DNA from: Mycobacterium sp. 852002-51971_SCH5477799-a
Lineage (GTDB): Bacteria; Actinomycetota; Actinomycetes; Mycobacteriales; Mycobacteriaceae
NCBI RefSeq assembly: GCF_001667145.1
Contig: NZ_LZIF01000096.1
Location: 1 to 64,000 of the forward strand
Length of the DNA stretch: 64,000 bases
Direction of reading: 5' to 3'
Shown here: one piece after another, positions 39,301 to 48,948 of the stretch
Layout of the letters: every line of letters starts with the position of its first letter
Numbering within the stretch: position 1 is the stretch's first letter
Position numbers and translations under genes: made by a program
Notes under the pieces: model-generated
Database searches by the model: none
The model's input: only the letters and a program-made list of their open reading frames with translations
What the model was told of the DNA's origin: nothing

Positions 39301-40107
39301 TCAGCGCCGCTTGTCGCGCACCTTGTAGGTCGAGGGCCACGACTTTCGGGACTCGTCTCCGGTCAGCGGAGTGCCCATCCCGCCGACCTTGACGGCGTAG
39401 GCCTCCTTGCCGGGCCCGACCTCACGGTTGGCGTGTTCCTGGGCCAGGAAGTAGAGCTCGTCGATGGTGGCTTCGTCGTAGGCGACGAACGAGGTCTCGC
39501 GCGCGACATCGTCGATCCCGGCCAACAACCGGTCGGGCAGCAGTCGCGACGCCACCGCCGCGAGCCCCATCAGCCCAAAGGGAATGATCCAGTAGCAGAG
39601 AAACGACAACGGGGTCTTCGTGTCGAGCATCAAGGCGTCGGTGGTCCCGGAGGGCCCGACGGGGCTTTCCACGATCGACGGGATCACCGACGACACCGTC
39701 ATCCCGGCAAAAGTCGCGACCCACAGCCAACTGAGGATCTTGACGACCCGGCGGAACAGCTCGGTTTTGACGACGTCGGGAGCTTGTTCCGCCCCGGCGA
39801 ACTCGGCCACGAAGGGCTTACCGGCCAGCACCCCGACCAGCGTCACCAGGAAGATCCCGGCGTTGCTCAGGGGCAGGATCCACCGCTGCAGGAACGACTC
39901 GCTGAGGGTGAAGGCCAGTGCGGCGAGAATCAAAAGCACTGCGACGGAAGCGAAATCAAAGAACTGCCACTTCCTGCCCACCGCGCCCCCCACGCCCAGG
40001 CTGGCGGCGGCGATCGCCAGCGCGACCAGCACGGCCGCGACGAACGGAACGTTACCGACGAGTACCCAATACACGATCCACGGCGCGAGGCCGAACAGCA
40101 TGCCCAT
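39301..40107 (-). CDS. Polytopic membrane protein, function unknown
   Basis: The 268-residue protein has about six hydrophobic segments (about residues 7-27, 24-42, 52-68, 78-95, 122-142 and 168-190). A soluble C-terminal tail of about 70 residues follows, containing the acidic ARETSFVAYDEATIDELYFLAQEHANREVG. No transporter signature or catalytic motif is recognised. ATG 40107 and ATG 40101 are both possible. It is on the same strand as the upstream methyltransferase, 140 bp away. Confidence 0.7.
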   Translation of the reverse strand: MGMLFGLAPWIVYWVLVGNVPFVAAVLVALAIAAASLGVGGAVGRKWQFFDFASVAVLLILAALAFTLSESFLQRWILPLSNAGIFLVTLVGVLAGKPFVAEFAGAEQAPDVVKTELFRRVVKILSWLWVATFAGMTVSSVIPSIVESPVGPSGTTDALMLDTKTPLSFLCYWIIPFGLMGLAAVASRLLPDRLLAGIDDVARETSFVAYDEATIDELYFLAQEHANREVGPGKEAYAVKVGGMGTPLTGDESRKSWPSTYKVRDKRR

Positions 40108-40247
40108 GCTGGGTCAGTGTATGAGTCGCGCTGTGCGGCGCCGTCGGCGGCTAACCCAAAGTATTGGTCCGCGCCCCGACCCGGCGGCAGACGACGGAAA
40201 GCATGCCTATCAAAGGCCTTGCACCGCAACATATATGGTCCGCCGGG

Positions 40248-41960
<1,713 letters not shown>

Positions 41961-42229
41961 GGCGCGGCTCCGCTAGCGGCGCCGAATATTCGGCGATCGG
42001 CTACTGGTTGCCAGCTTCTTCTTGGGCGTAGTGGATCATTCGCTCGCTTAAGCGGACCACGGGTCTTCGTGCCCACCAGGCATGCCGATTGCAACCGCAT
42101 CGCCGGGTGCGGATGTGGCGCCTGTGCGCTTGCTCTGCCCAGGCTCGGGGGGTGAGCGTTTTGAGCCGTCGCTGTTCGGGTAAACGTCGGCACAATTGTG
42201 ACCGCAGTGGCACGGAGTTAGCAGGGCGA

Positions 42230-43411
42230 ATGGACACCCGGGTGTTGCTCGCCGGCCGTTATGAAGTGCGCGGCAGGCTGGGTCGTGGTGGCATGGCCGA
42301 GGTTTGCGACGGCTGGGATACCCGGCTGCGCCGACCGGTCGCCATCAAGCTGCTCCATCCGGACGTGAGCGCTCAGAGCGGCATGCGGAACCGATTTGAC
42401 GCGGAGGCCTACGCGGCCGCGGCACTCAACCATCCGAATATCGTCGCGATCTACGACAGCGGCGAGCATGACGGTAGGCCGTTCATCGTGATGGAGCGGT
42501 TGCCCGGCGGAACCCTGGCCGACGAGGTGGCCCATGGCCCACTGTCGCAGCAGCGGGTACAAGCCATGCTCGACAACGTCCTGGCCGCGCTGACTGAGGC
42601 ACATCGCGCGGCCATCCTGCATCGCGACATCAAGCCCGGAAACATCCTGCTTGCCGCGGACGGCGAAACGATGAAGGTTGCAGACTTCGGGATCGCCAAG
42701 ACTCCGGAAGCCACCAAGACCCTGACCGGCCACATCCTCGGCACAATTGCTTATCTGAGCCCCGAGCGACTCGCGGGTGCACCCGCATGTGTCGCCGATG
42801 ATCTTTATGCGGTCGGCGTGGTGGGCTATGAAGCACTCGCCGGGTATCGCCCGTTCCCGCAGGAGAATATGGCGGCGCTCGCCGGGGCCATTCTCCACGG
42901 ACGGCCGCCACAGCTGGCAGGGCTGCGACCCGACGTCGATCCCGGCCTGATCATGCTGATCGAACGCGCGATGGCACACGACCCACGCCAGCGGTTCGTT
43001 AGTGCAGAGGAGATACGCGCGGGGTTGCACCACCGTCGTACCGCGGCCACAGCCATGCCGGTCGCCGCGCCGCCCTATCCGGCCACCAAGTTGCTGGAAA
43101 TGCCGGTTCCCGGCTCGCCCACGAACACTTTCTTCCCGGCGTTGGTCTCTTCGACGACGAGCCGCAGGAGAAAGGTGCTGAGTGTCCTGGCGGTCTTGGC
43201 GGTACTGATCCTTGTGCCGCTGGCCCTCGCGCTTGATGCTTCGTCCTCGCACGCCCCCGGGCAACCCACGACCACCAGCACGCCGGCGCCGGTCCCTGTC
43301 AATAGCGCCGCGCCACCTCCTTTCCCGGCCCCGCAACAGCCTCCGGTCCCCGCCTTGCACGGCCCCGGCAAAGGACACGGCAAGGGAAACGGCGGCGACC
43401 GGGGAGATTAG
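42230..43411 (+). CDS. Receptor-type Ser/Thr protein kinase (PknB/StkP class)
   Basis: The 393-residue protein has a cytoplasmic kinase domain (about 10-265), a transmembrane helix (about 318-337) and an extracytoplasmic Pro-rich tail ending in Gly-Lys-Gly-His repeats. Key residues are intact: glycine loop GRGGMAEV, K40 (VAIK), HRDIKPGN with catalytic D133, DFG with D152, and the GTIAYLSPER P+1 loop. The activation loop has several Thr (T159-T166) suited to autophosphorylation. No PASTA domain is present, so the external ligand is unclear. It has no M. tuberculosis ortholog at this locus that I recall, and converges on a GarA-like gene. ATG 42230 follows GCAGGG. Confidence 0.9.
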   Translation: MDTRVLLAGRYEVRGRLGRGGMAEVCDGWDTRLRRPVAIKLLHPDVSAQSGMRNRFDAEAYAAAALNHPNIVAIYDSGEHDGRPFIVMERLPGGTLADEVAHGPLSQQRVQAMLDNVLAALTEAHRAAILHRDIKPGNILLAADGETMKVADFGIAKTPEATKTLTGHILGTIAYLSPERLAGAPACVADDLYAVGVVGYEALAGYRPFPQENMAALAGAILHGRPPQLAGLRPDVDPGLIMLIERAMAHDPRQRFVSAEEIRAGLHHRRTAATAMPVAAPPYPATKLLEMPVPGSPTNTFFPALVSSTTSRRRKVLSVLAVLAVLILVPLALALDASSSHAPGQPTTTSTPAPVPVNSAAPPPFPAPQQPPVPALHGPGKGHGKGNGGDRGD

Positions 43412-43837
43412 ATGACCACCCGGAGCAGTGCGGCGCGAGCGGTTCCAGACCCGCGCGCATGCTGTCTGGGGTCGCCTGAGCCCTGCCGTCTAAATCTTTT
43501 GTTTTGCAACCGATTTCATCAACCGGCCGTGCCGGGAAGTTCCTGTCATTTGGCGGGCCTTCGTGGTTGTCGCATGGGCCGCAGGCGCGTTCCGATATCG
43601 ATTGCTTGCCCACGACAACGACGGCAATGGCGCGGAAATCGCTGTGGGACACGAAATTTAGGGACGGGTAGCTGCCCGTGCTGCACCAGCGCAAGTCGCC
43701 GAATTCCTTTGGCGCAACAGTCAGATGACTGAACAGGGTAGGGCTGCGTTCGTCGAGATTTCGATCCGCGACCTTTGCCCCGATGTCGTGCCTGGTGGCA
43801 GCGGGGCAAATACGTGGTCAATGCCAGCTCGAAAGGA
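43412..43837. other. Gene-free stretch between the kinase and GarA-like genes
   Basis: This 426-bp interval contains no frame with convincing mycobacterial codon use or a ribosome-binding site. The centre includes T-rich patches (for example around 43494-43505) and has lower GC than the flanking genes. I see no terminator hairpin, transposase remnant or tRNA in it. It could be a decayed gene, but no family could be recognised. Confidence 0.5.
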
Positions 43838-44272
43838 TTATCGGGTCAGGAAGACCAGCCGGAACTTACCGATCTGCACCTGATCGTTATTGGCCAGCAC
43901 TGTTGAGTCCACCGGATGACGGTTGACATAGGTGCCGTTGAGGCTGCCGACGTCGGTGACGGCCCAGCTGCCGTCCTCTTTGAGGCGAAACTCGGCATGG
44001 CGGCGGCTCACGGTCACGTCGTCGAGCAGAATGTCGCTGTCGGGATGGCGCCCCGCCGAGGTGACTGGCTGATCGAGTAAGAATCGAGAACCGGCGTTCG
44101 GGCCACGCTTGACAACCAGCAGCGCCGATCCACTCGGCAACCCTTCGACGGTTTCCGCCGCGGTAGTAGCCGTCGAACCGTTCTCCTGCTCGCCGAGAAA
44201 GTCGGCGCCATAATCCGCGGTGGTCTCCCCCGCCGCTTCTGTGAGGTTTTGGTCGTCGTCGCCGCGGTTCAC
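43838..44272 (-). CDS. GarA-like FHA-domain protein with the conserved ETT phospho-motif
   Basis: The 144-residue protein closely resembles GarA (Rv1827), the forkhead-associated regulator of glutamate and 2-oxoglutarate metabolism. The FHA core includes GRHPDSDI, VSRRHAEF and LNGTYVN, the usual phosphothreonine-binding residues. The tail keeps an ETT motif (E16-T17-T18) in the same relation to ADFL as the PknG/PknB-phosphorylated ETT of GarA, so a phospho-switch is plausible. True garA lies elsewhere in known mycobacterial genomes, hence this is probably a paralogue. Its neighbour is a Ser/Thr kinase. GTG 44272 is the start. Confidence 0.85.
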   Translation of the reverse strand: MNRGDDDQNLTEAAGETTADYGADFLGEQENGSTATTAAETVEGLPSGSALLVVKRGPNAGSRFLLDQPVTSAGRHPDSDILLDDVTVSRRHAEFRLKEDGSWAVTDVGSLNGTYVNRHPVDSTVLANNDQVQIGKFRLVFLTR

Positions 44273-44587
44273 GTGTTTTCACTCCCCGCCGCTCTGGCCG
44301 GTTTTGCATGGTGCCAGCCCACTGGACGGCTCTCCCTTTACCTGAACCTCGGGCACGATCAGAAACCCGCTAGCAAGAAGAAGTACCCGGGTGCCGGCGG
44401 ACTTATTCCGGAAGGCAGCTAACCGAGTTGGGTTACCCCGTCTTGTCCACCACAGTGGGTTCCGGCAGCGTTGGTCTGAACAGACTTGCCGCCGTTCTCG
44501 CTCGCCTTGGTGCAGTAACCCTCGCTGGTGGCGATCAACTCTCCGTTGGCTGCTTGAGATGGAATCGGCACTCGCCACTTTTCCCGG
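44273..44587. other. Gene-free stretch next to the tRNA 3' end, with a possible gene remnant
   Basis: No intact gene is seen in these 315 bases. On the minus strand, directly after the tRNA 3' end, a GTG-initiated 50-codon frame (44419-44571) has fairly natural codon use and encodes a Cys-containing peptide (SEGYCTKASENGGKS near its middle, CGGQDG near its end). It has no family match that I recognise. Its position beside a tRNA 3' end is where remnants of integrated elements often lie. I saw no repeat of the tRNA 3' end within the window. Confidence 0.35.
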
Positions 44588-44661
44588 TGCCCCCAGTCGG
44601 ACTCGAACCGACACTGTGCGGATTTTAAGTCCGCTGCCTCTGCCAATTGGGCTATGGGGGC
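44588..44661 (-). tRNA. tRNA with UAA anticodon (nominal tRNA-Leu), short variable arm
   Basis: The 74-base minus-strand sequence folds as a cloverleaf. The acceptor stem GCCCCCA/TGGGGGC pairs perfectly, with a D-stem GCC/GGC. The anticodon stem GCGGA/TCCGC has a seven-base loop CTTAAAA (anticodon TAA), and the T-stem GTCGG/CCGAC has loop TTCGAGT. The variable region is only five bases (ACAGT). Leucine tRNAs are normally class II with a long variable arm, so the decoded amino acid is uncertain. CCA is not encoded (the 3' side reads ACCG). Confidence 0.85.
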
Positions 44662-44807
44662 CCGGCGGCGAATCTAGCGCGTCGCGGCCGCACGCATGGC
44701 ATCGCATCGCCTTGCTAATTAGCCAGCTGTCCAACATGCCGGCCGGAGCGAGACCGGCTAGGATCCGCGCGCCGCGCGCGATTTCCTCCTGTCGGCACCT
44801 TTGCTCA

Positions 44808-44827
44808 GATGACATCACGATGTCATC
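44808..44827. promoter_or_regulatory. Perfect 8-bp inverted repeat (possible operator)
   Basis: GATGACAT and ATGTCATC are separated by CACG, giving a 20-bp dyad of operator type. It lies between the tRNA start (minus strand) and the PE8-like gene (plus strand), in a 355-bp region (44662-45016) that holds no gene. A dimeric regulator is a plausible binder, but none is identified. Confidence 0.45.
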
Positions 44828-44839
44828 CGACAGGGGTGT

Positions 44840-44876
44840 GTTAAAACTGCCGCCCTTGTCGTTAAGAAGCCGTAAA
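44840..44876 (+). promoter_or_regulatory. OmpR-type direct repeats upstream of the PE-PPE-Esx cluster
   Basis: GTTAA occurs at 44840 and again at 44861, 21 bases later. The second copy continues as GTTAAGAAGCCGTAAA (44861-44876), a pair of half-sites 11 bases apart. The same 16-base pattern is found twice upstream of the kdp operon. OmpR/PhoB-family regulators bind direct repeats at this spacing, so KdpE or TrcR are natural candidates. The site ends about 140 bases before the PE start codon. Confidence 0.55.
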
Positions 44877-45016
44877 CGACTGTCACCCCTGCCCTTTGGA
44901 TGGGGAACGTGGGGTTGTGGGTCATTAGCCTTACCGCCAACGCATTAGGGCCGTTGACGTGCACACAAAGGCCGATCTACGCCGAAGTCGACTCGTTCCA
45001 ACACTAGGAGCACCGG

Positions 45017-45919
45017 ATGTCGTTTCTGACAACGCAAACTGAAGAAATGTTAGCCGCGGAGCAACTGCTCAGCGGCATCAACACCAATTTGGCGGCGCAG
45101 AACGCGGGCGCCGCATCGGCGACGACCTTTGTCGCCCCGGCGGCCGCCGACCCGGTTTCGATCCAGCAGGCGGCCATCTTCTCCGCTTACGGCACCACGT
45201 ACCAGTCCACCGCGGCCGAAGCCCAGACGTTGCTGGAGCAGTACGCGGCCACCCTGGGTATCAGCTCCAACAGCTACGGGGACACGGAGGCGGTCAACGC
45301 AGCCCAGGCCGTGCTGTCGAATTCGAGCATGTTGGCAAGTCCCCTGGCCGCCCCGAGCGCCAGTGGCAACCCTCTCGACGTTCTGCAGTGGCTCCTCGGC
45401 GGCACCGGCAACTACAGCTCGGGCCTGGGCGGCCCGTTCGGCCTGTCCAGCAACCTGGGCAACATCCTCAACATCGGTGGTGGCAACTGGGCGTCGGCGG
45501 GCTCCGACCTGCTCGGCATGGCCGGTGGCGGTCTGCTTCCCGCGGCCGCTTCGGACACCGGTGACGCCGCCGCTGCGGCCGGGGCAGCCGATCTTGCCGC
45601 GTCGACCGCGCCGGCCACCCCCGGCATGACTGGCATGGCAGGCGTGGGAGCGATGCCGGCGGCGGCCATGGGCCAGGCGACCATGGTCAGCAAGCTGTCG
45701 GTGCCGCCGGCTTGGGCCGGATCGGTCACCCCCGTGGCGGGGACCGCCGCCGCGCCGCTGCAGACGGTCGGCTGGACCGCCGCGGCGCCCCAGGCCGGCG
45801 CCGGAACGGTCGTGCCGGGCATGCCGGGGATGGGTGCGGTGGCGCGCAACAGCGCGGGCTTCGGCGCGCCGCGCTACGGCGTCAAGCCGATCGTCATGCC
45901 GAAGGCGTCGACCCTCTAG
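45017..45919 (+). CDS. PE8: PE family protein, PE8-like
   Basis: The 300-residue protein has a PE domain (about 1-100) and a Gly/Ala-rich middle. Its end carries the SVP motif (KLSVPPAWAG, about 227-234) and PRYGVKPIVMPK. The usual Pro-Glu pair at residues 8-9 is Thr-Glu here. The general secretion signal YxxxE is YGDTE (Y87-E91). Place and order match Rv1040c-Rv1037c. It should pair with the adjacent PPE and leave through ESX-5. ATG 45017 has AGGAG 6 bases upstream. Confidence 0.9.
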   Translation: MSFLTTQTEEMLAAEQLLSGINTNLAAQNAGAASATTFVAPAAADPVSIQQAAIFSAYGTTYQSTAAEAQTLLEQYAATLGISSNSYGDTEAVNAAQAVLSNSSMLASPLAAPSASGNPLDVLQWLLGGTGNYSSGLGGPFGLSSNLGNILNIGGGNWASAGSDLLGMAGGGLLPAAASDTGDAAAAAGAADLAASTAPATPGMTGMAGVGAMPAAAMGQATMVSKLSVPPAWAGSVTPVAGTAAAPLQTVGWTAAAPQAGAGTVVPGMPGMGAVARNSAGFGAPRYGVKPIVMPKASTL

Positions 45920-45987
45920 GCGCGACAGAGACGCGATCACCGGCCAGCGAAGCATAAAAGTTCACACCGATAGGACGGGATACAGAA

Positions 45988-47175
45988 ATGGTTCTTGAAT
46001 TTGCGGGTGTACCACCAGAAGTCACTTCCGCGCTCATGTACGCGGGCGCGGGCTCCGGGCCGCTCATGGCCGCGGCCACGGCGTACGCCAACCTGTCCGC
46101 CGAGATAAGCACGACCGCCACCCAGTGGGAGTCGATCATCTCGTTGCTGACCACCGAGCAGTGGACGGGCGGCGGGTCGGCAGCGGCTGCGACGGCGGCC
46201 CAGCCCATCGTGTCCTACCTCACCGAGACGGCGGCCACGCTCGAGCAGGCGAGCGTTCAGGCCACCGCGTCGGCGGCCGCGTATGAGGCCGCGTTCGTCG
46301 CGACGGTGCCCCCGCCGGTGATCGCGGCCAACAGGTCGTTACTGGCGACGCTGGTCGCGACGAACTTTCTGGGGATCAACGCCCCCGCGATCGCCGCAAC
46401 CGAGGCGCAGTACGCCGAGATGTGGGTGCAAGACGCCACCATGATGGCCACCTACCAGGCGGCCTCGGCGGCCGCGGGCACCCTGCAGCCGCCCACGCCG
46501 CTGACGTCGAGCACCAACCCGGCGGCCGCGGCGGCCATCGACAACAGCGCGCTCGTCGGTAACGCGACGAACGGCACCGCCCAGGCGTTGGTGGCGCCCG
46601 TGCAATCCGCGGCGGATCTGATTCCCGGCTACACCACGCCACCGATTCCGGCCAGCGCGAACCTGTTGCAGTCGATCGACGGTTTCCTTGGCACGCCGTC
46701 GGTCTTCAACGCGATCAACGGCGCGGTCAACACCGGCGCCTGGTTCACCATGAACGCCATTCCCACCGGCGTATCGCTGGGGCACACCCTGGCCGCCGCG
46801 GCTCCCGCGGCCGCGGTGGGCGACGTGGCGCCGGCCGGCGCGCTGGGCATCACCGAGGGCGCCATGGTCAGCTCCGTGGCACCGGCGGGTGGCCTGGGTG
46901 CCGCGGCGTCGGCGAGCGTCGGCGAGGCGTCCGCGGTCGGCGGCCTCTCGGTGCCGGCCAGCTGGTCTGCGGCCGCTCCGGCGGCGTCGGTGGCTTCGGC
47001 CGCCGCCCCGCTCGAGGGCTCGGGCTGGACGGTCGCCTCCGAGGCCGCCCAGCCGGTCAGCGCGATGCCCGGCATGCCCGGAATGGCGGCTGCGGCAAAG
47101 GGCGCCGGCGCCTACGGCAGCGGACCGCGGTACGGCTTCAAGCCGATCGTCATGCCCAAACAGGTTGTCGTCTGA
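45988..47175 (+). CDS. PPE15: PPE family protein of the SVP subgroup, PPE15-like
   Basis: The 395-residue protein has a PPE domain of about 180 residues (VPPEV at 8-12 and the WTGGGSAAA turn near 60). An Ala/Thr/Pro linker follows, then a C-terminal SVP region (GGLSVPASW and RYGFKPIVMPK). It should form a heterodimer with the PE protein encoded 68 bp upstream. In M. tuberculosis PE8-PPE15 bind EspG5 and are ESX-5 substrates. No MPTR repeats are present. Confidence 0.92.
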   Translation: MVLEFAGVPPEVTSALMYAGAGSGPLMAAATAYANLSAEISTTATQWESIISLLTTEQWTGGGSAAAATAAQPIVSYLTETAATLEQASVQATASAAAYEAAFVATVPPPVIAANRSLLATLVATNFLGINAPAIAATEAQYAEMWVQDATMMATYQAASAAAGTLQPPTPLTSSTNPAAAAAIDNSALVGNATNGTAQALVAPVQSAADLIPGYTTPPIPASANLLQSIDGFLGTPSVFNAINGAVNTGAWFTMNAIPTGVSLGHTLAAAAPAAAVGDVAPAGALGITEGAMVSSVAPAGGLGAAASASVGEASAVGGLSVPASWSAAAPAASVASAAAPLEGSGWTVASEAAQPVSAMPGMPGMAAAAKGAGAYGSGPRYGFKPIVMPKQVVV

Positions 47176-47334
47176 GAGGGGACCGCTGATATGGCAAGAA
47201 GGGGGTCGATGTCACCCGTTTGAGGCGAGCAATTAATCCGGCCGCCGTAATCTATTTACAACGCGGCCACCACGGCATTAGGTACAACTGTTAAGACTCC
47301 GGCGAAGCGAACTTCACGATAGGAGACAGCCGAC

Positions 47335-47631
47335 ATGGCAACACGTTTTATGACCGACCCGCACGAGATGCGGGCGATGGCGGGCCGCTTCGAGGTGCAC
47401 GCCCAGACCGTTGAGGACGAGGCCCGCAAGATGTGGGCGTCGTCGATGAACATCGCCGGCTCCGGCTGGAGCGGTCAGGCCCAGGCCACCTCGTACGACA
47501 CCATGGGTCAGGTCAACCAGGCCTTCCGCAACATCGTCAACATGCTCCACGGAGTGCGCGATGGACTGATTCGCGACGCGAACAACTACGAGCAGCAAGA
47601 GCAGGCCTCGCAGCAAATCCTCGGCAGCTAG
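47335..47631 (+). CDS. esxJ: WXG100 protein, EsxJ/QILSS family
   Basis: The 98-residue protein has the two-helix WXG100 fold with WSG at about 43-45. The C-terminal secretion motif is YEQQE, and the ending QQILGS resembles the QILSS paralogues (EsxJ, K, M, P, W). The five M. tuberculosis paralogues are nearly identical, so the symbol rests on synteny with Rv1038c. It is expected to dimerise with the next gene product and be secreted by ESX-5. AGGAG lies 9 bases before the ATG. Confidence 0.93.
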   Translation: MATRFMTDPHEMRAMAGRFEVHAQTVEDEARKMWASSMNIAGSGWSGQAQATSYDTMGQVNQAFRNIVNMLHGVRDGLIRDANNYEQQEQASQQILGS

Positions 47632-47675
47632 CAGTCGAACCGGCAGCTGCCCAACACTTTTAAGGAGCTACGCAA

Positions 47676-47960
47676 ATGAGCATTAACTACCAGTTCGGCG
47701 ATGTAGACGCCCACGGCGCCTTGATCCGCGCCCAGGCCGCGTCCTTGGAGGCTGAGCACCAGGCCATCGTTCGCGATGTGCTTGCTGCCGGCGACTTCTG
47801 GGGCGGTGCGGGTTCGGTGGCATGCCAGGAGTTCATCACCCAGTTGGGTCGCAACTTCCAGGTCATTTACGAGCAGGCCAACGCGCACGGACAGAAGGTT
47901 CAGTCCGCGGGCAGCAACATGGCCAGCACCGACAGCGCCGTCGGGTCCTCCTGGGCCTGA
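47676..47960 (+). CDS. esxI: WXG100 protein, EsxI/Mtb9.9 family
   Basis: The 94-residue protein begins MSINYQFGDVDAHGA and carries WGG at about 43-45, the hallmark of the Mtb9.9 family (EsxI, L, N, O, V). It is the partner of the QILSS-type protein encoded 44 bp upstream, and the pair should be exported as a helical-bundle dimer by ESX-5. AAGGAG precedes the ATG by 8 bases. A strong hairpin follows the stop. The paralogue name is by synteny with Rv1037c. Confidence 0.93.
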   Translation: MSINYQFGDVDAHGALIRAQAASLEAEHQAIVRDVLAAGDFWGGAGSVACQEFITQLGRNFQVIYEQANAHGQKVQSAGSNMASTDSAVGSSWA

Positions 47961-47974
47961 CACCTCGTCTCGAC

Positions 47975-48010
47975 AACGGGGCCGCACACCATGTGGTGTG
48001 CGGCCCCGTT
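47975..48010 (+). terminator. Strong hairpin terminator after esxI
   Basis: Arms 47975-47991 and 47994-48010 are 17 bases long and pair perfectly around a 2-base centre (AACGGGGCC... and ...GGCCCCGTT). The stem starts 14 bases after the esxI stop. Only short T content follows. It should end the PE8-PPE15-esxJ-esxI transcript before trcR. Confidence 0.85.
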
Positions 48011-48174
48011 CTTCGATTGACGAATAAGCTTGTGCCGCAACGGTTACAAAGCCATACTTCTTGCGGGCAGCCGGCGCGACCGCAGTCGCTTTCGACATGA
48101 TTTATCTCGGCCTACATTTGAGGTTTCTATGAACTCCGTGACAGTCGTGTGTGTGCTTGCCAGAATGTAGGAAC

Positions 48175-48948
48175 ATGACCGCAATGGCCGGATACTCAGG
48201 CGCGCAGCGACCACGCCAAGCCATCCTGGGACAGCTGCCCAGGATCTACCGCGCCGACGGGTCACCCATCAGGGTTTTGCTGGTCGACGACGAGCCGGCG
48301 TTGACCAATCTGGTGAAAATGGCGCTGCATTACGAGGGCTGGGTCGTCGACATCGCGCACAACGGACGCGAAGCCATGGCCAAGTTCGACCGGGTCAGCC
48401 CCGACGTGCTCGTCCTCGACATCATGCTTCCCGACGTGGACGGCTTGCGGATCCTGGAACGCGTGCGGCAGTCCGACGCCTACACCCCGACGCTTTTCCT
48501 CACCGCGCGCGACTCGGTGATGGACCGGGTGACCGGTCTGACCGCGGGGGCCGACGACTACATGACCAAGCCGTTCAGCCTCGAGGAACTGGTTGCCCGG
48601 CTGCGCGGCCTGTTGCGTCGCTCCGGCCAGCAGCCCACGCCAACCGCCGAAACGCTCAAAGTCGGCGACCTCCGGATCGACAGCGCCAGCCGGGACGTCA
48701 CCCGCGACGGCGACCCGATATCGCTGTCCTCCACCGAATTCGAGTTGCTGCGTTTCCTGATGCGCAACCCCCGCCGCGCGCTGAGCCGCACCGAGATCCT
48801 GGACCGTGTCTGGAATTACGATTTCGCAGGCCGCACCAGCATCGTCGATCTCTACATCTCGTACTTGCGGAAGAAGGTCGACTCCGGGCGGGGACCGATG
48901 ATTCATACCGTCCGCGGTGTGGGGTACATGCTGCGGCCGGCGGAATGA
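48175..48948 (+). CDS. trcR: Response regulator TrcR (OmpR family)
   Basis: The 257-residue protein has a receiver domain (about 37-150) with the phospho-acceptor D82 (VLVLDIMLPDVDG) and the switch Thr/Lys residues (LTARD, KPF). The winged-helix DNA-binding domain of the OmpR/PhoB type runs from about 165 to 257. In M. tuberculosis TrcR binds AT-rich sequence in its own promoter and represses Rv1057. ATG 48175 gives the TrcR length; the frame extends to 48151. trcS overlaps its stop by four bases (ATGA). Confidence 0.94.
   Translation: MTAMAGYSGAQRPRQAILGQLPRIYRADGSPIRVLLVDDEPALTNLVKMALHYEGWVVDIAHNGREAMAKFDRVSPDVLVLDIMLPDVDGLRILERVRQSDAYTPTLFLTARDSVMDRVTGLTAGADDYMTKPFSLEELVARLRGLLRRSGQQPTPTAETLKVGDLRIDSASRDVTRDGDPISLSSTEFELLRFLMRNPRRALSRTEILDRVWNYDFAGRTSIVDLYISYLRKKVDSGRGPMIHTVRGVGYMLRPAE

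Noticed and set aside
42001..42237. Minus-strand frame of 78 codons before the kinase gene
   Set aside because: The C-terminal third looks somewhat protein-like (RLSERMIHYAQEEAG) but there is no ribosome-binding site or recognisable family, and the front is Arg-rich. At most it is a remnant.
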